Part shown: positions 41,897-52,222 of the stretch, in pieces
How positions within the stretch are numbered: the stretch's first letter is position 1
How the letters are laid out: every line of letters begins with the position of its first letter
Source: Anthoceros angustus
Taxonomy: Eukaryota > Streptophyta > Anthocerotopsida > Anthocerotales > Anthocerotaceae
Reading direction: 5' to 3'
Assembly: GCA_010909165.1 (NCBI GenBank)
Contig: MU008160.1
Coordinates: forward strand, 310,001 to 374,000
Length of the DNA stretch: 64,000 bases
The notes under the pieces: generated by a model
The model's database searches: none
Seen by the model: the letters and a program-made list of their open reading frames with translations, nothing else
Told to the model about the DNA's origin: nothing
Translations under genes and position numbers: made by a program

Positions 41897-44598
41897 ATGA
41901 TGGCAGCGATGGCGGCCCCGGCGTTGCAGGAACGCGCATTTCTGCATGGCGGGAGAAACAGGCTCGCCTCCTCCCTTCCCCTGGGGCAGCGGAAGAGGCA
42001 GCAGCAGAGCTGTGTTCAATCCTGCGCTCTTGCGGGCTCGGTGGCGGCGGAGCCGAGCCGGCGAGATGGCGATGCGGTGGAGCAGGCTGGGCCTCGGCTC
42101 TACCACATTGCGACTATGGGGTGCCAGATGAACGTGGCGGACTCGGAGCGGATGGAGGGAGTGCTTTGTGCAAATGGGTATGCGCCTGCTGCCAGCCCCG
42201 AGGACGCCTCGCTCTTCATCCTCAATACCTGCAGCATTCGGGACAGGTCCGAGCAGAAGGTACAGTAGGATCGTCAGGGAATGTGTGGTATGAGCTGCAA
42301 GGGACGATGGCTGGATGGGAATTGTTGGGTGATAGGAGGGCATTTTGTCGGCAGGAATGGCGATGGTGGGAATGTGGCAATGCTGGCACTGACTGGGGCC
42401 AGGTTGGTGTGTCAGGTGTATTCTGCTCTTGGTGTCCAGAAGGCGAGGAAGAGGGCCAACCCCAGCATGAAGATTGTGGTTGCTGGATGTGTGGCCCAGC
42501 AGGAAGGTGAAGCATTGCTGCGGAGAGTGCCTGAAGTGGATTTGGTGATGGGCCCGCAGCATGTAGGCCGGCTTCAGGAGCTGCTGGATCAGGTGAGGGT
42601 CGTCTTTGCTTCTGGTGCAGTGTTGAGATGTGGGGAGGATGTGTGATGGTTGTTATGTGAGAATGGTGGAGCAGGTGGATCAGGGGAGTCAAGTTTGTGC
42701 AACTGAGCCTATGTATATCATGGAAGATATCACAAAGCCTCGCAGGTCCAGCTTCTTCCTTTTCTTTGCAGCAAAGCTGTTGTATATGTCTCAGTTTTCT
42801 GACATGTGGGAAGGGTCTGATCTGTGCGCAGGAGCTCAACTATAACTGCATGGGTGAACGTGATTTATGGTCAGTTTCTGTGAGTCTCTTTTCACTGTGT
42901 GATGCATTGCATGTGTGGTCATCTTATTCATCTTCTGAACATCTGGACATCAATTGTTTGATGTTGCATGCAACAGGCTGTAATGAGCACTGTACATATT
43001 GTGTCGTTCCTGGAGTTCGTGGCAAGGAGCAGTCTCGGGAGCCTGAAGCAATTAGGAAGGAGATGGTTGCCCTCGGAGCTGCTGGGTAAGTGTAGACAAC
43101 AGAGCAACTTCATTGCACCAGAACTTGTGACGATTTGGATGCTGCTGATACAAGCACTTGTTGGCTCAACATGCCAGGTATAAAGAGGTGACTCTTTTGG
43201 GACAGAATATAGATGCTTATGGGCGCGATCTTCCTGGGTTTGCAGCTGATGGATCTGGCCGTAGGCTGTGGACTCTGGCTGACCTATTGAAGTACGTCCA
43301 TGACGTCCCTGGCATAGAGAGGATTCGATTTGCAACATCGCATGTAAGCAGAAAGCATCTGAGCAGGCTGGCTGGCTTTCTGGAAATGCCTTGCTTCTTA
43401 CGCTCACAATCCCTTCGTCTGGTCCCCTGCAGCCACGGTACTTCACAGAACGACTCATCAAGGTCTGTGCCGAGCTGCCCAAGGTCTGCAAGTATTTCCA
43501 CATTCCATATCAATCAGGGGATAATGACATTCTCAAGGTATTCCTTCATAGCTTCTCATTCTGAAGTGTGTTCGCTTCCTCTTCTGACCTGAACCATCAG
43601 TGGCATCGGCCTCGGCACAGGCTATGCGGCGAGGATACACTGCAGAGAGATACCTAGACATCATCAGGAAAGTGGGAATACATGCCCGATTGCTCCATCA
43701 GCCGGATGTCATCGTAGGCTTCCCTGGTAAGGATTCCTTTCTGCCACAAGAAAGGATGCCACTGGTTTGAAGCTTCAAAGCTCATCTTTTCTGAACAGAA
43801 AAAACCATGTGGCAACAGGTGAAACAGAGGAGCAGTTTCTCAACACACTCAAGGTCATGAACGGTGGGTAGAGACTGCCTCCATCCTGTACTCCAAACAC
43901 CCATGTCCACTTCTTCCCTCACACATGATGCCCTCACATCTGCAGAGGTCAGGTTCGACCAAGTAAACACTGCAGCGTACTCTCCACGACCCGGGACCCC
44001 AGCAGCTCTCTGGGACAATCAGGTTGAAGCTTCTCTTCCACATTTCCCTACACATCACCCAATATATCTTCCATTCCAAGTCTCCCCGCATGACAGCATT
44101 GCCCACGATTCCCTCTCAGGTAGCTGAGCTCATCAAGATGGATCGGCTCCACCGCATCAACAGGTCTTCCTCCTCACCCAACATCTCATTTCTGCTGCTC
44201 CTTCCCTCCATGTGCCTCTCTCACCACCACTATTCACGTGCAGCCTTCAACTGGAGCACTCCCTGGAACGAAGCCGAAGATACATCGGTCGACTGGAGAA
44301 AGTGCTCGTAGAAGGACCCAACACCAAACCAGGACACGATCACCAGGTTTACCACCATTTCCCTTCCCTCCTCACATTCCACATCACATCAAAAATGCAA
44401 GAAAGCTCGAAACCAAGACCACAAGAGTACTGAACCTGTATACTGCCACGCCTGCAGGTGATGGGTCGAACAAACGCCAACCGCCTGGTGTTCCTAGAGG
44501 GAGGACCGGATCTGATAGGCAGCATAGTGGATGTGAAAATCCTTGAAGCTCGGGCAGTGAGCCTCAGCGGTGTACTGTGCTCTACCAGTTCCATCTGA
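41897..44598 (+). CDS. MiaB/CDK5RAP1-like tRNA methylthiotransferase
   Basis: Thirteen exons: 41897–42259, 42416–42592, 42675–42745, 42833–42870, 42977–43085, 43178–43343, 43433–43537, 43621–43726, 43819–43863, 43946–44022, 44120–44163, 44244–44346, 44458–44598. They join in phase to 514 residues. After an organellar-type N-terminus come the three cysteines of the first Fe–S cluster ([24 protein letters not shown]), the radical-SAM motif [57 protein letters not shown] and [12 protein letters not shown], and a C-terminal TRAM-like segment [13 protein letters not shown]. MiaB enzymes add a methylthio group to isopentenyladenosine-37 of tRNA. Four exons are under 60 bases. The segment before VIVGFPG (HARLLHQPD) departs from the family. 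Confidence 0.93.
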
Positions 44599-44791
44599 AA
44601 AGCAGAGTGTCGACAGGCCTCCACGTAGCAGAAACGGCCATTGTTCTCGGCACGAGCCGAATTCCTGCTCCCCGTACCTGGAATTTCGTGCTTTCCAAAG
44701 CAAGCCCCATGTGCGAGATCTCATCCCGCAACCCAGGGGGGGCGGTACACCCAGTGAACAAGCTCTGCTCAGCCCTACTCAGCCCGGGGAC

Positions 44792-46429
44792 ATGTCGTCA
44801 GGGCGGTGCTCGTGCGTCGTGTGCAAGACGGACCCGATAGACTTACTATGTCTGTCAGCCCACGAGGACTTTGAGACTGGCCACAGCAGGCTCCCGGAGC
44901 TCCCGCGGGCTCTGAGACGCGACGACAAGCCCGCTCTGGAGGTCAGATCCGACGCCCCGGCTCAAACATCCCCAGATCCACTCCCGGCCCTGAAATCTCT
45001 CCCCGCCCAGGATGCAAGCTTCCCCAGGCAGAGTCTTGTCCCTCACAGATCTGAGCAGAAATTGCCACGTCCACGCTGCAACGATCCCGACACTCACGAT
45101 CCGGACTCTGCCTGCGGGCCCTGTGTTGACGTCACTGGCATCCGTCGGTTCCCGACAGAAGCTGCCAAGGTCTTAACAGGAAGCGCCGCCTGTGCACGCC
45201 CGCAATGCGGGAAGGAGGTCTGCACACAGCAGAGGATGGTCCTCTCTTCCCTCCTCCTCGCAGCCGAAGCTGAGGCCGTCCCGAGACGGAGGAAGACGGC
45301 GTCGGGAAGCAGGGCGCCCGTCGATGGATTGGGAAGAAGGCCAAGATGTGAGGATGGCGCGGGAGCCGAGGCGTGCGAGTTTCGCGACTCGTGCGTCTCA
45401 CGCGACTCGAGCGACTCAAACGAATCCAGCGATTCTTGCGACTCAAAACTGCGTGACTCTGCACATGGCGGACTGCAAGCCGAGGTACCGGGTTCCCGGG
45501 CGGTGAATCTGGTGATCCGGAGCGATTCTCCGAGAGTGGTAGAGACGGAGCCGGAGAATTTCAGGGAGGTGGTGCAGCGGCTGACGGGGTTGCGGAAGAC
45601 GAGGCACCTGCAGCCCAGGAGCAGGCCCCCGAAGCAGAGGCTGCGGAGGAGCTCGGGCTTGAGCCCGACCGTGGGAGTGAAGATGGAGACGGATGTGGCA
45701 TCACTGCCTGCTACGACTCCATTGTTGAAGATGGCGGATGATCGGGAGGAGGGGAGTCATGACCGTCACCATCGTCGGGAAGTTCGGATTGACGTTCCTT
45801 GTGGGTTCGGGGCAGAGTGCAAGCAGCTGGCGCCGCCCACGCTGCGGAGCCCGGACAGCGTGCTGCAGGCGGGCCGGTGCCTGGACGCCGCAGGCGCCGT
45901 GCGGCCGATGCCGCAAGACTTCCGCAGTGCCAATGGCGGGCTGGACGTGGGCTGCCGGCAGCTGCGTACCAGCGCTGCTCCAGCGGTGCCGTCCTGGGCA
46001 GACGCCGTTTCTTTTGGGCTCCTCCCGCCTGCTCGTTCCCTGCAGGTGGGGGCCTGGACCAGGTTTTCATCTTGGTCGATCCACTCTTGTACATGTACGT
46101 GTCGGACATGCACGACGATGTCTGATCTGCAGTTTCCGTGGGAGGGTTTTTTGCAGGACAGCTGTTGTGCTGCTGCAGCGCAGCTGCAGGAGCCCTTCTT
46201 CATCGACCAGAGCGTGAACCCGTGCGGAGCCTCTGGGACAGCGGCCTCGGTCTGCCCGATCAACGACGGCTCCTCCTCCGCCATGGGTGTTGGTAACTCG
46301 GGCGCAGTGGTTGGTTTCCCGTCCGACTTCGACTACGAGGCCTACCTGCAGGCTGCATTCAGAAGTGTGCAAGATTTCTCACCTCCTGGCGACTCCCAGT
46401 CTGAGCTGCTTTTCGAGTACCGCATATGA
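44792..46429 (+). CDS. VQ-motif protein, 545 aa
   Basis: One open exon of 545 codons beginning MSSGRCSCVVCKTDP, 193 bases after the MiaB-like stop. At about residues 257–266 (45559–45588) is FREVVQRLTG, matching the plant VQ motif FxxxVQxLTG, preceded by VIRSDSPRVVETEPEN as in typical VQ proteins. VQ proteins are nuclear or plastid partners of WRKY factors and MAP kinases. This one is far longer than most (usually 100–300 residues), with a Cys-rich N-terminus, a Ser/Asp/Cys tract (residues about 190–225) and a hydrophobic C-terminal block FDYEAYLQAAF. Downstream, 46430–46667 stays open in another frame and may be an alternative end. No intron is needed. Confidence 0.8.
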   Translation: MSSGRCSCVVCKTDPIDLLCLSAHEDFETGHSRLPELPRALRRDDKPALEVRSDAPAQTSPDPLPALKSLPAQDASFPRQSLVPHRSEQKLPRPRCNDPDTHDPDSACGPCVDVTGIRRFPTEAAKVLTGSAACARPQCGKEVCTQQRMVLSSLLLAAEAEAVPRRRKTASGSRAPVDGLGRRPRCEDGAGAEACEFRDSCVSRDSSDSNESSDSCDSKLRDSAHGGLQAEVPGSRAVNLVIRSDSPRVVETEPENFREVVQRLTGLRKTRHLQPRSRPPKQRLRRSSGLSPTVGVKMETDVASLPATTPLLKMADDREEGSHDRHHRREVRIDVPCGFGAECKQLAPPTLRSPDSVLQAGRCLDAAGAVRPMPQDFRSANGGLDVGCRQLRTSAAPAVPSWADAVSFGLLPPARSLQVGAWTRFSSWSIHSCTCTCRTCTTMSDLQFPWEGFLQDSCCAAAAQLQEPFFIDQSVNPCGASGTAASVCPINDGSSSAMGVGNSGAVVGFPSDFDYEAYLQAAFRSVQDFSPPGDSQSELLFEYRI

Positions 46430-48762
46430 TGCTGTTCCTGCCAAGCTCATGGACGTTGCGTTGTGTCTGGCAGGGCCGGCCGTGGAGTTCGCCACCCCTG
46501 CCGCAGCCTGCAAGGAGACTGCGACTGCGGCTCCTTCCAATTCCTGGTTTTGGGTGGACGGTAACCTCGATGGTGTGCAAGAGGAAGTCGGGTATATGCC
46601 CATGCCCGAGCCTCAGCCTCCAAGCATCTTCCAGCTCCAAACCGCATGCCCCTGGGATGGCATCTAACCCGACCCCCGCGCTATGCGCTTTGTGAATACT
46701 TCCGGACTCGCGTGTGTTACATAAAGGTCTTCCGTCTTCGCGTCTTCTTCCTATCCAAGATAGCCAAACGGGAAATAATGCAATAAAAGCGAAATCCTTA
46801 GCAATGAACTGTTGGGATAGTTCCGGAAAGGGGGCCGCTACGACGGCCGCCGTGGATAACACAAAATGACCAGATGTATTCGTGAGGAACAATTGATACC
46901 ACTACAAGGAGGAAGGATGCGTTTGCCATCACTTCTTACAATATGTATTAATATTATACTTTTATATATTTTATAATAATCAATATCGGATTAGGAACAA
47001 CTTGTACCGAACAACCACTACTACCAAGCTGGCATCCATTGCCCTCCAAAGGGCAAGTGGCAATCTTTCTCATAGGTGATGCATCATGTAGGCCATTTTT
47101 TCTTTCGATGGTGCAGTAGATAACTTTAAAGTCAGTAGTTTAGTTACTACTTCTTTTTATCGTGACCCTCGTGGGACGTAAGTGATCTGACAAAAGTTTT
47201 CAGAGAAGTCCAACATGAGTGGTCATGAATGCGCATCGGTGGTGAGCTGAGCAGCCTTAGCCACCCGTTTTAGTCAACTGGTAGGAGCCGATTTTCTATT
47301 CGCAAGTGTCAAATATTACGGGCGTTATGGGTGCGGATGCTGAAACGTTAATATGTAACCCGGAAGAAAGGCTCTGAGAATATCGCACTGGGTTCGAGTT
47401 ACATGGAACCCAGCATAAGATTGAGACATGCGCACAAGTGGAGATAGAAATCTCTGAAGGAGGTCTAAGCTGATCTCAACTAAGACATCTGGGTTACTCC
47501 TTGCTTAGATGCAAAATGGAATTTAAAAAGAAAAACTTATAATTACCACGAAATTAAGTTAACATTGGTTGGAATACTATTATGTCTGGTGGTACGAGTG
47601 TTTAGGAAACTAAACTTCCTTTACTTCAGTTTTTCATGGGCTGGCATACTAAACCTCAACACAGGGTCCTTAAATCACATTCAATTTCTTTATTAGGTAT
47701 GCTTCAAAACTTTTTATTAGGTATGTTGCAAAACCTTCTTCATACCTTTATTAGGTACGCTGCAAAACCTTTTCTTTTGCAACTCCTGTATCCACATTCA
47801 CGAGGATGCATATATTGAAATGCTTTCATGGGTTCATAAGTTTATATTGCCATATATGCATTTCGAGTAGCGAGAAATTAGACTTTTTGACTTTTTTAAC
47901 TCGGTAATATAATTTGAAGGAAATTGTTTCTGCACTCGTTATCCTAAACACTTGTTATCCTATGGATCCTTGCTACCATAGAAGCAACCAAGGTATTGAG
48001 CCCCATGGAACATCTTGTGGAACATATTGGTGACCGGTACATCAATCCCAAGACGGCTTTGCTCCAAAACATACCTTAGACGCTTGTAGGATGCTAGACA
48101 GTAAGTATATCAACCTCGTAAAAGTTCAAAATTGAAATCAAGAAGGAAATTATGGCTAAAGGTTCAGAAGAAAACCACTTACGTTTGAGGGGAAAACCTC
48201 AAGTTGTCATTCAAGCTTCGCACTTTGTACAAAAATAGACTGAGAATGAGGTTCAGATTGTTTAATAACCTGAAGCAGAAAATATGCTGAATAACTCTAG
48301 TCATATTCGCGATATCCTCAATATTTCTATCCCAATTCCTTACATCACTGACTTTCATAAAAGTTTAGAGACAACTAAGACACCAGTTTTTTACACGCTT
48401 AGACTTAACCTTAATGCCAGTCATAGTATCATCCATAGCACCCGTAGGGACAAAGGGATCTAATCCCTCCTCCTCAAATTGGGTCTCATCTTCGATTTCC
48501 TCCATACCCATGCAAAATCGTCATGAGGATCCACATACCTAAGCCTCTTTAACATATCCAAGCATTCCTGATTAAGTGTGACTTCGAGATTAGGCAACAG
48601 AAAAAAAAAAAAAAAAAACTCACCAACAGAAACATGAGGAACGTGTGCACAATGATCTTATAGCACCGCAAGCAACCACCCCACAAACATTTTTAGTCTA
48701 GAGGCAGGTCTTTGTAGCATTAAGAACCATAGGATCATTAGTGATTTGATACTTCTTTTGAA
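46430..48762. other. AT-rich intergenic sequence
   Basis: No gene is recognised. Near 47690–47770 a unit TTTATTAGGTATG-TGCAAAACC-TT occurs three times. At 47271 and 47391 are sequences like RNA polymerase III A and B boxes. A run of about 19 A residues lies at 48601–48620. Confidence 0.4.
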
Positions 48763-49149
48763 CTACAATATCAACCCCTCTAAAAAAACAGGGACATAAT
48801 TATAATTAGTGATGGTAGTCAAAGGGTCTTCAACCAAAGGCGCAGGCCGGGTATTTTCCCTCTTCCTCCTCATGACAAACTCATCTGCAAGCCGTGCACC
48901 CTGCTTGGATGAGAAATGCCTCGATGGCTTTGCATGCATCTTCTTTGGTACCAAAAATGCCAATGATATTTCTTTACTATGATAAAAAATACGATCAATG
49001 TTGCCGTCATCTGCTAAAAAGTGTGTCACCGTGTGAAGAAAAACTGACTTCACGCGTTGCCTTGTAAAGGGGTTCACCATCACCTCAGAAATATGAATTC
49101 TCTTCTTCCCGGGTTCAATAGGCCCAGTAGGCTTTCTTTTCGGGACCAT
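48763..49149 (-). CDS. Hypothetical 128-aa protein
   Basis: Open frame from ATG at 49149 (MVPKRKPTGPIEPGKKR) to 48763. The product is very basic (KKR, MRRKRE) with FLHTVTHFLADD in the middle. I recognise no family. It sits in AT-rich repeat-bearing DNA, so it could be an exon of a decayed transposon gene. There is no neighbour or splice support. Confidence 0.25.
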   Translation of the reverse strand: MVPKRKPTGPIEPGKKRIHISEVMVNPFTRQRVKSVFLHTVTHFLADDGNIDRIFYHSKEISLAFLVPKKMHAKPSRHFSSKQGARLADEFVMRRKRENTRPAPLVEDPLTTITNYNYVPVFLEGLIL

Positions 49150-49840
49150 TTGCAAATATAAAAAAATCAATAAGAATGAGGTATAGTACCTGAAAGTATT
49201 GCACTTACAACAAAAAGAAAAATGCAAATGAAAGAACTTACAAGAAAATGAAGAAAGCCATTCTAAACCCTGTTAGAAGATATGAAAGTTGAGGATCAAA
49301 AAATCCAGGAAGGGGTAAGGAGAGTCGGCGACAAGTTAGCTTAACCTATACATTGTCAATGTCTTCCTTCCCGCTTTCTTTAATTTGTCTAGCAGAGAAC
49401 TTATCCGACTCTGCAAAGATCTTGCTGAACACACACTAGACATTGAGAGAAACATCAACCTAACTACACAACAAACTGACCTGAACTTTGGTTAGTCAAC
49501 TTAAAAACATCTCTGCGATCGTACAAAATAGAGTGTACAACATCACTAACTGGAAATAGCATAACGATAATAACTCCTTTTACACAATTGCTAAGACTGT
49601 GAACCAAACAGATTTCGTCACTAGCAAATAAAAAATAGTAAAATAAATAAAAGTGTTTTTGATCTAAAAGATCAGCTTGAATCACAATTGCATTGAGCTA
49701 GAAACAACGAAACTACAAGTTACGCTTCAAACAAAACTATGGAAAATGATTGCACAAGTATGTCAAGAGGTCAACCCTCTGAAGCATTGTGACTCTAAAG
49801 ATACCTACAACATCATTTAAGTACATCAGGAACAACGAAA

Positions 49841-49930
49841 ATGAAATTGATGATGTAAATTGCTTCCTACACCAGCGTACAATAAATGAAATTGATGATG
49901 TAAATTGCTTCCTACACCAGCGTACAATAA
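49841..49930. repeat. 44-base tandem duplication
   Basis: Two perfect copies of a 44-base unit starting ATGAAATTGATGATGTAAAT and ending CAGCGTACAATAA, at 49841 and 49885. Confidence 0.9.
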
Positions 49931-50317
49931 CGGCCCCGACCGCTCTCGGGGGTGGCACCCCTCCGCGTGTCCATTCCCTAATACATAGGTAATGGGTCCG
50001 AAGTCGCAATGAGGTGATTTCATGATATACATAGGTATATAGTAGGTAGTAGATGAAGCGTATCGCATGTCATGAAGGCTAACAAGTTATTTTATAGGAA
50101 GCCTCAAAGTTGGGTTCAGTAATGAATTGGGAATCCGTTTGGATGCGAAATAGGTTATGTGTCCCTATCCGGAGCTCACGAGATGAGACCCATTTCGTGT
50201 GCACTGTTTGGTGCAAATCGGGAACGCCAATTTATAGAATTCCCGTCTCTTGGCACCTGCAAGCCCAAGTGCGTACAAGCACGATAGTCTACTTAAATGT
50301 GTTGTTCACGTAGACAC

Positions 50318-50515
50318 ACATTTATACGAACACCGCAGTTAAGTATCCTACATTTATAAAAACTCCGCTGTTAAGCATCTGCACTTAGATCCGTACTTAG
50401 ATAAGGCGCCTAGAGCTGCAATTAGATAAGGCGCCTAGAGCTGCACTTAGATAAGGCGCCTAGAGGGAATGGATGCGCTTGGTGCATTCAGCTTATAGTA
50501 CAAGTTGTTAAGTTA
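50318..50515. repeat. Dispersed repeat with internal 26-base triplication
   Basis: Shares order and words with 5560–5690. Internally AGATAAGGCGCCTAGAGCTGCA occurs three times at about 50398–50463 (26–27-base period). The copy at 5560 lacks the triplication. Confidence 0.65.
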
Positions 50516-50594
50516 GGGATTCCTCGTCCTTGATCAGGTATCCCGTTTACAAGAAAGACGACCTCGCTCAAATGCCAAAGTCCTGTTTCCGTTG

Positions 50595-50785
50595 TTTAGG
50601 TTCGGCCTTTGAGGCCCCTATTGTTGTTTGACAAAATGTCCGATCGCCACGGGGAGGTTCGGCCTTCAACTGTGAGGCCCCTGTTGTTGTTTGACAAAAT
50701 GTCCGATCGCCACGGGCAGGTTCGGCCTTCAAGTGTGAGGCCCTTGCTGGTATTTGACAAAATCTCTGATCGTCACGGACTCTAG
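50595..50785. repeat. 62-base tandem repeat, three copies
   Basis: GGTTCGGCCTT then GAGGCCCCT, TTGTTGTTTGACAAAATGTC and CGATCGCCACGGG, repeated three times with small indels. It directly abuts the stop codon of the TPR gene, so it probably lies in that gene's 3' untranslated region. The antisense-looking 118-codon frame is a by-product. Confidence 0.85.
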
Positions 50786-51710
50786 CTGAGCTGCGCGGAT
50801 CGGAGGTGCAGGAAATCGGCCATTCTGTGAAGCATGACAGGCGGCCATCGCCGGATGCGGCGCAGCCAGTCCTCGTCCCGGTACAGGGCACAGCCGTCCC
50901 CAGACTCAATCTGGTAGCAGGCAAAGCGCCATTCCTGCTCGGCTAGTCCCTCCAGCCCCCGCCCCCAGTGCAGCGCTGCCAGGGCTGCTCTCGCATCCAC
51001 GCTCCCAGGCGCGCGCCGCGCCACGGCCGCCAGCTCCCGCATCCCGGCCTCCTCCTCCCCGAGCTGCACGCGCATCAGCGCGGCGTTGGCGGCGGCCAGC
51101 GCCGCGGCGTCCCGCTGCCGTGCACGCTCGAACGCGCGCGCGCTCGCGGCGTAGTCTTGGAGCGCGTCCTGGAATCTGGCTGCCGAGGCCAGCGCGTTGC
51201 CCCGGCTGTTGAGCACGAACGGGTCGGGCCGGCCACGGCCAGAGCTTGCGTGTAGTCGGCGATGGCGGCCTCCCAGGCCGCCAGACCCTCGCTGGCCAGC
51301 GCCGCGCGGCCAGAGCGCGGGGTTGCCAGGCTCCGCCGCAGCACCTCGTCCAGATCCGCCACGGCTTCCCGGAACCGCTTCGCGTCCAGCCGCGCCTGGC
51401 CGCGGGCCTCCAGCCAGGCCTCCTGGCTGGGATCAGCTGAGACTGCCGCGTCCCAGAGCTCGCAGGCGCGGTCCACAGATCCCGCGGCCCATGCCTCCGC
51501 TGCCTCCACCGCCAGCCGCTCCGCCTGCCGCTGAGCGGCTGGCGATGGAGATGGCGGTGGTGCTGCTGCCGCGACTGGCCATTGCCCGAACCCTAGCGCT
51601 AGCCCGAGGAGGACTTCCCGCCGGGGGAGAAGGTACGCTTGCTTCACTTGCTGCTGCCGCGGTGACGCTCTGATGCTGCAGGAAAAGGCTGGAAGGAGCG
51701 TTGTAGCCAT
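50782..51710 (-). CDS. Thylakoid-lumen-type TPR protein, one frame break
   Basis: From ATG at 51710: MATTLLPAFSCSIRAS (transit peptide), then PRREVLLGLALGFGQWPVAAA, a twin-arginine-like lumen signal, then helical repeats: AVEAAEAWAAGSVDRACELWD, EAWLEARGQARLDAKRFREAV and, in another frame, FVLNSRGNALASAARFQDAL and ALAALHWGRGLEGLAEQEW. These are tetratricopeptide repeats, as in plant lumenal TPR proteins. The frame changes near 51225, between ALAVAGP and DPFVLNSRGN. One G appears lost in CCCG-ACCCG, otherwise the match is continuous to the stop at 50782. The whole would be about 309 residues in one exon. It is either a recent pseudogene or an assembly indel. Confidence 0.75.
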
Positions 51711-52222
51711 GGTAGTGCGAGCGCTGCAGCACACGCCTCTTGGACAATGGTTTTGTATGAAGAAGCTTAGCGCGGTTTTGTCGTTGCGATCCCAGCCGCT
51801 TTGTGGAAGCTTGCTTTCAAGCGTGCTTATAAGACGTGTATTGGAGCGCATCCTGCGGTGCTTGGGGGAGAGCAGTGGAGGATCATTCGAACGAGGTGAA
51901 ACGTGCAGACACGGGGAGTGGATTTCATAGCTTGTTGCAATGGAACTGAATCACCTTGGAAATGGTTTGCATGGCCTGCTGTTGCAATGGAATTTTGCCT
52001 TGCCACGGTAATGGCTGTTGAGCAACTCTTTGTCTTGCGTCTGTTTTCGTCATATGTGTGATCCCACATGATGTTGCCGAGAGTGCTACATTGGAATATT
52101 TGGAGCTTTCATTGAAATATGTGGAGGACTCTGGTACACGTCCTCAGCTGCAACAAAGGCCATCAAACGTGCTCGGAATATGATATGTCTACATCTTTGC
52201 GCAATCCACCAGTGCTGCGGCT
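51711..52222. other. Interval between TPR and PP2 genes
   Basis: TPR promoter (near 51711) and PP2 3' region. No gene is seen. Confidence 0.45.

Noticed and set aside
50568-50924. 118-codon minus frame with three repeats
   Set aside because: It runs in a different frame from the TPR gene and consists mostly of the 62-base tandem repeat beyond that gene's stop.
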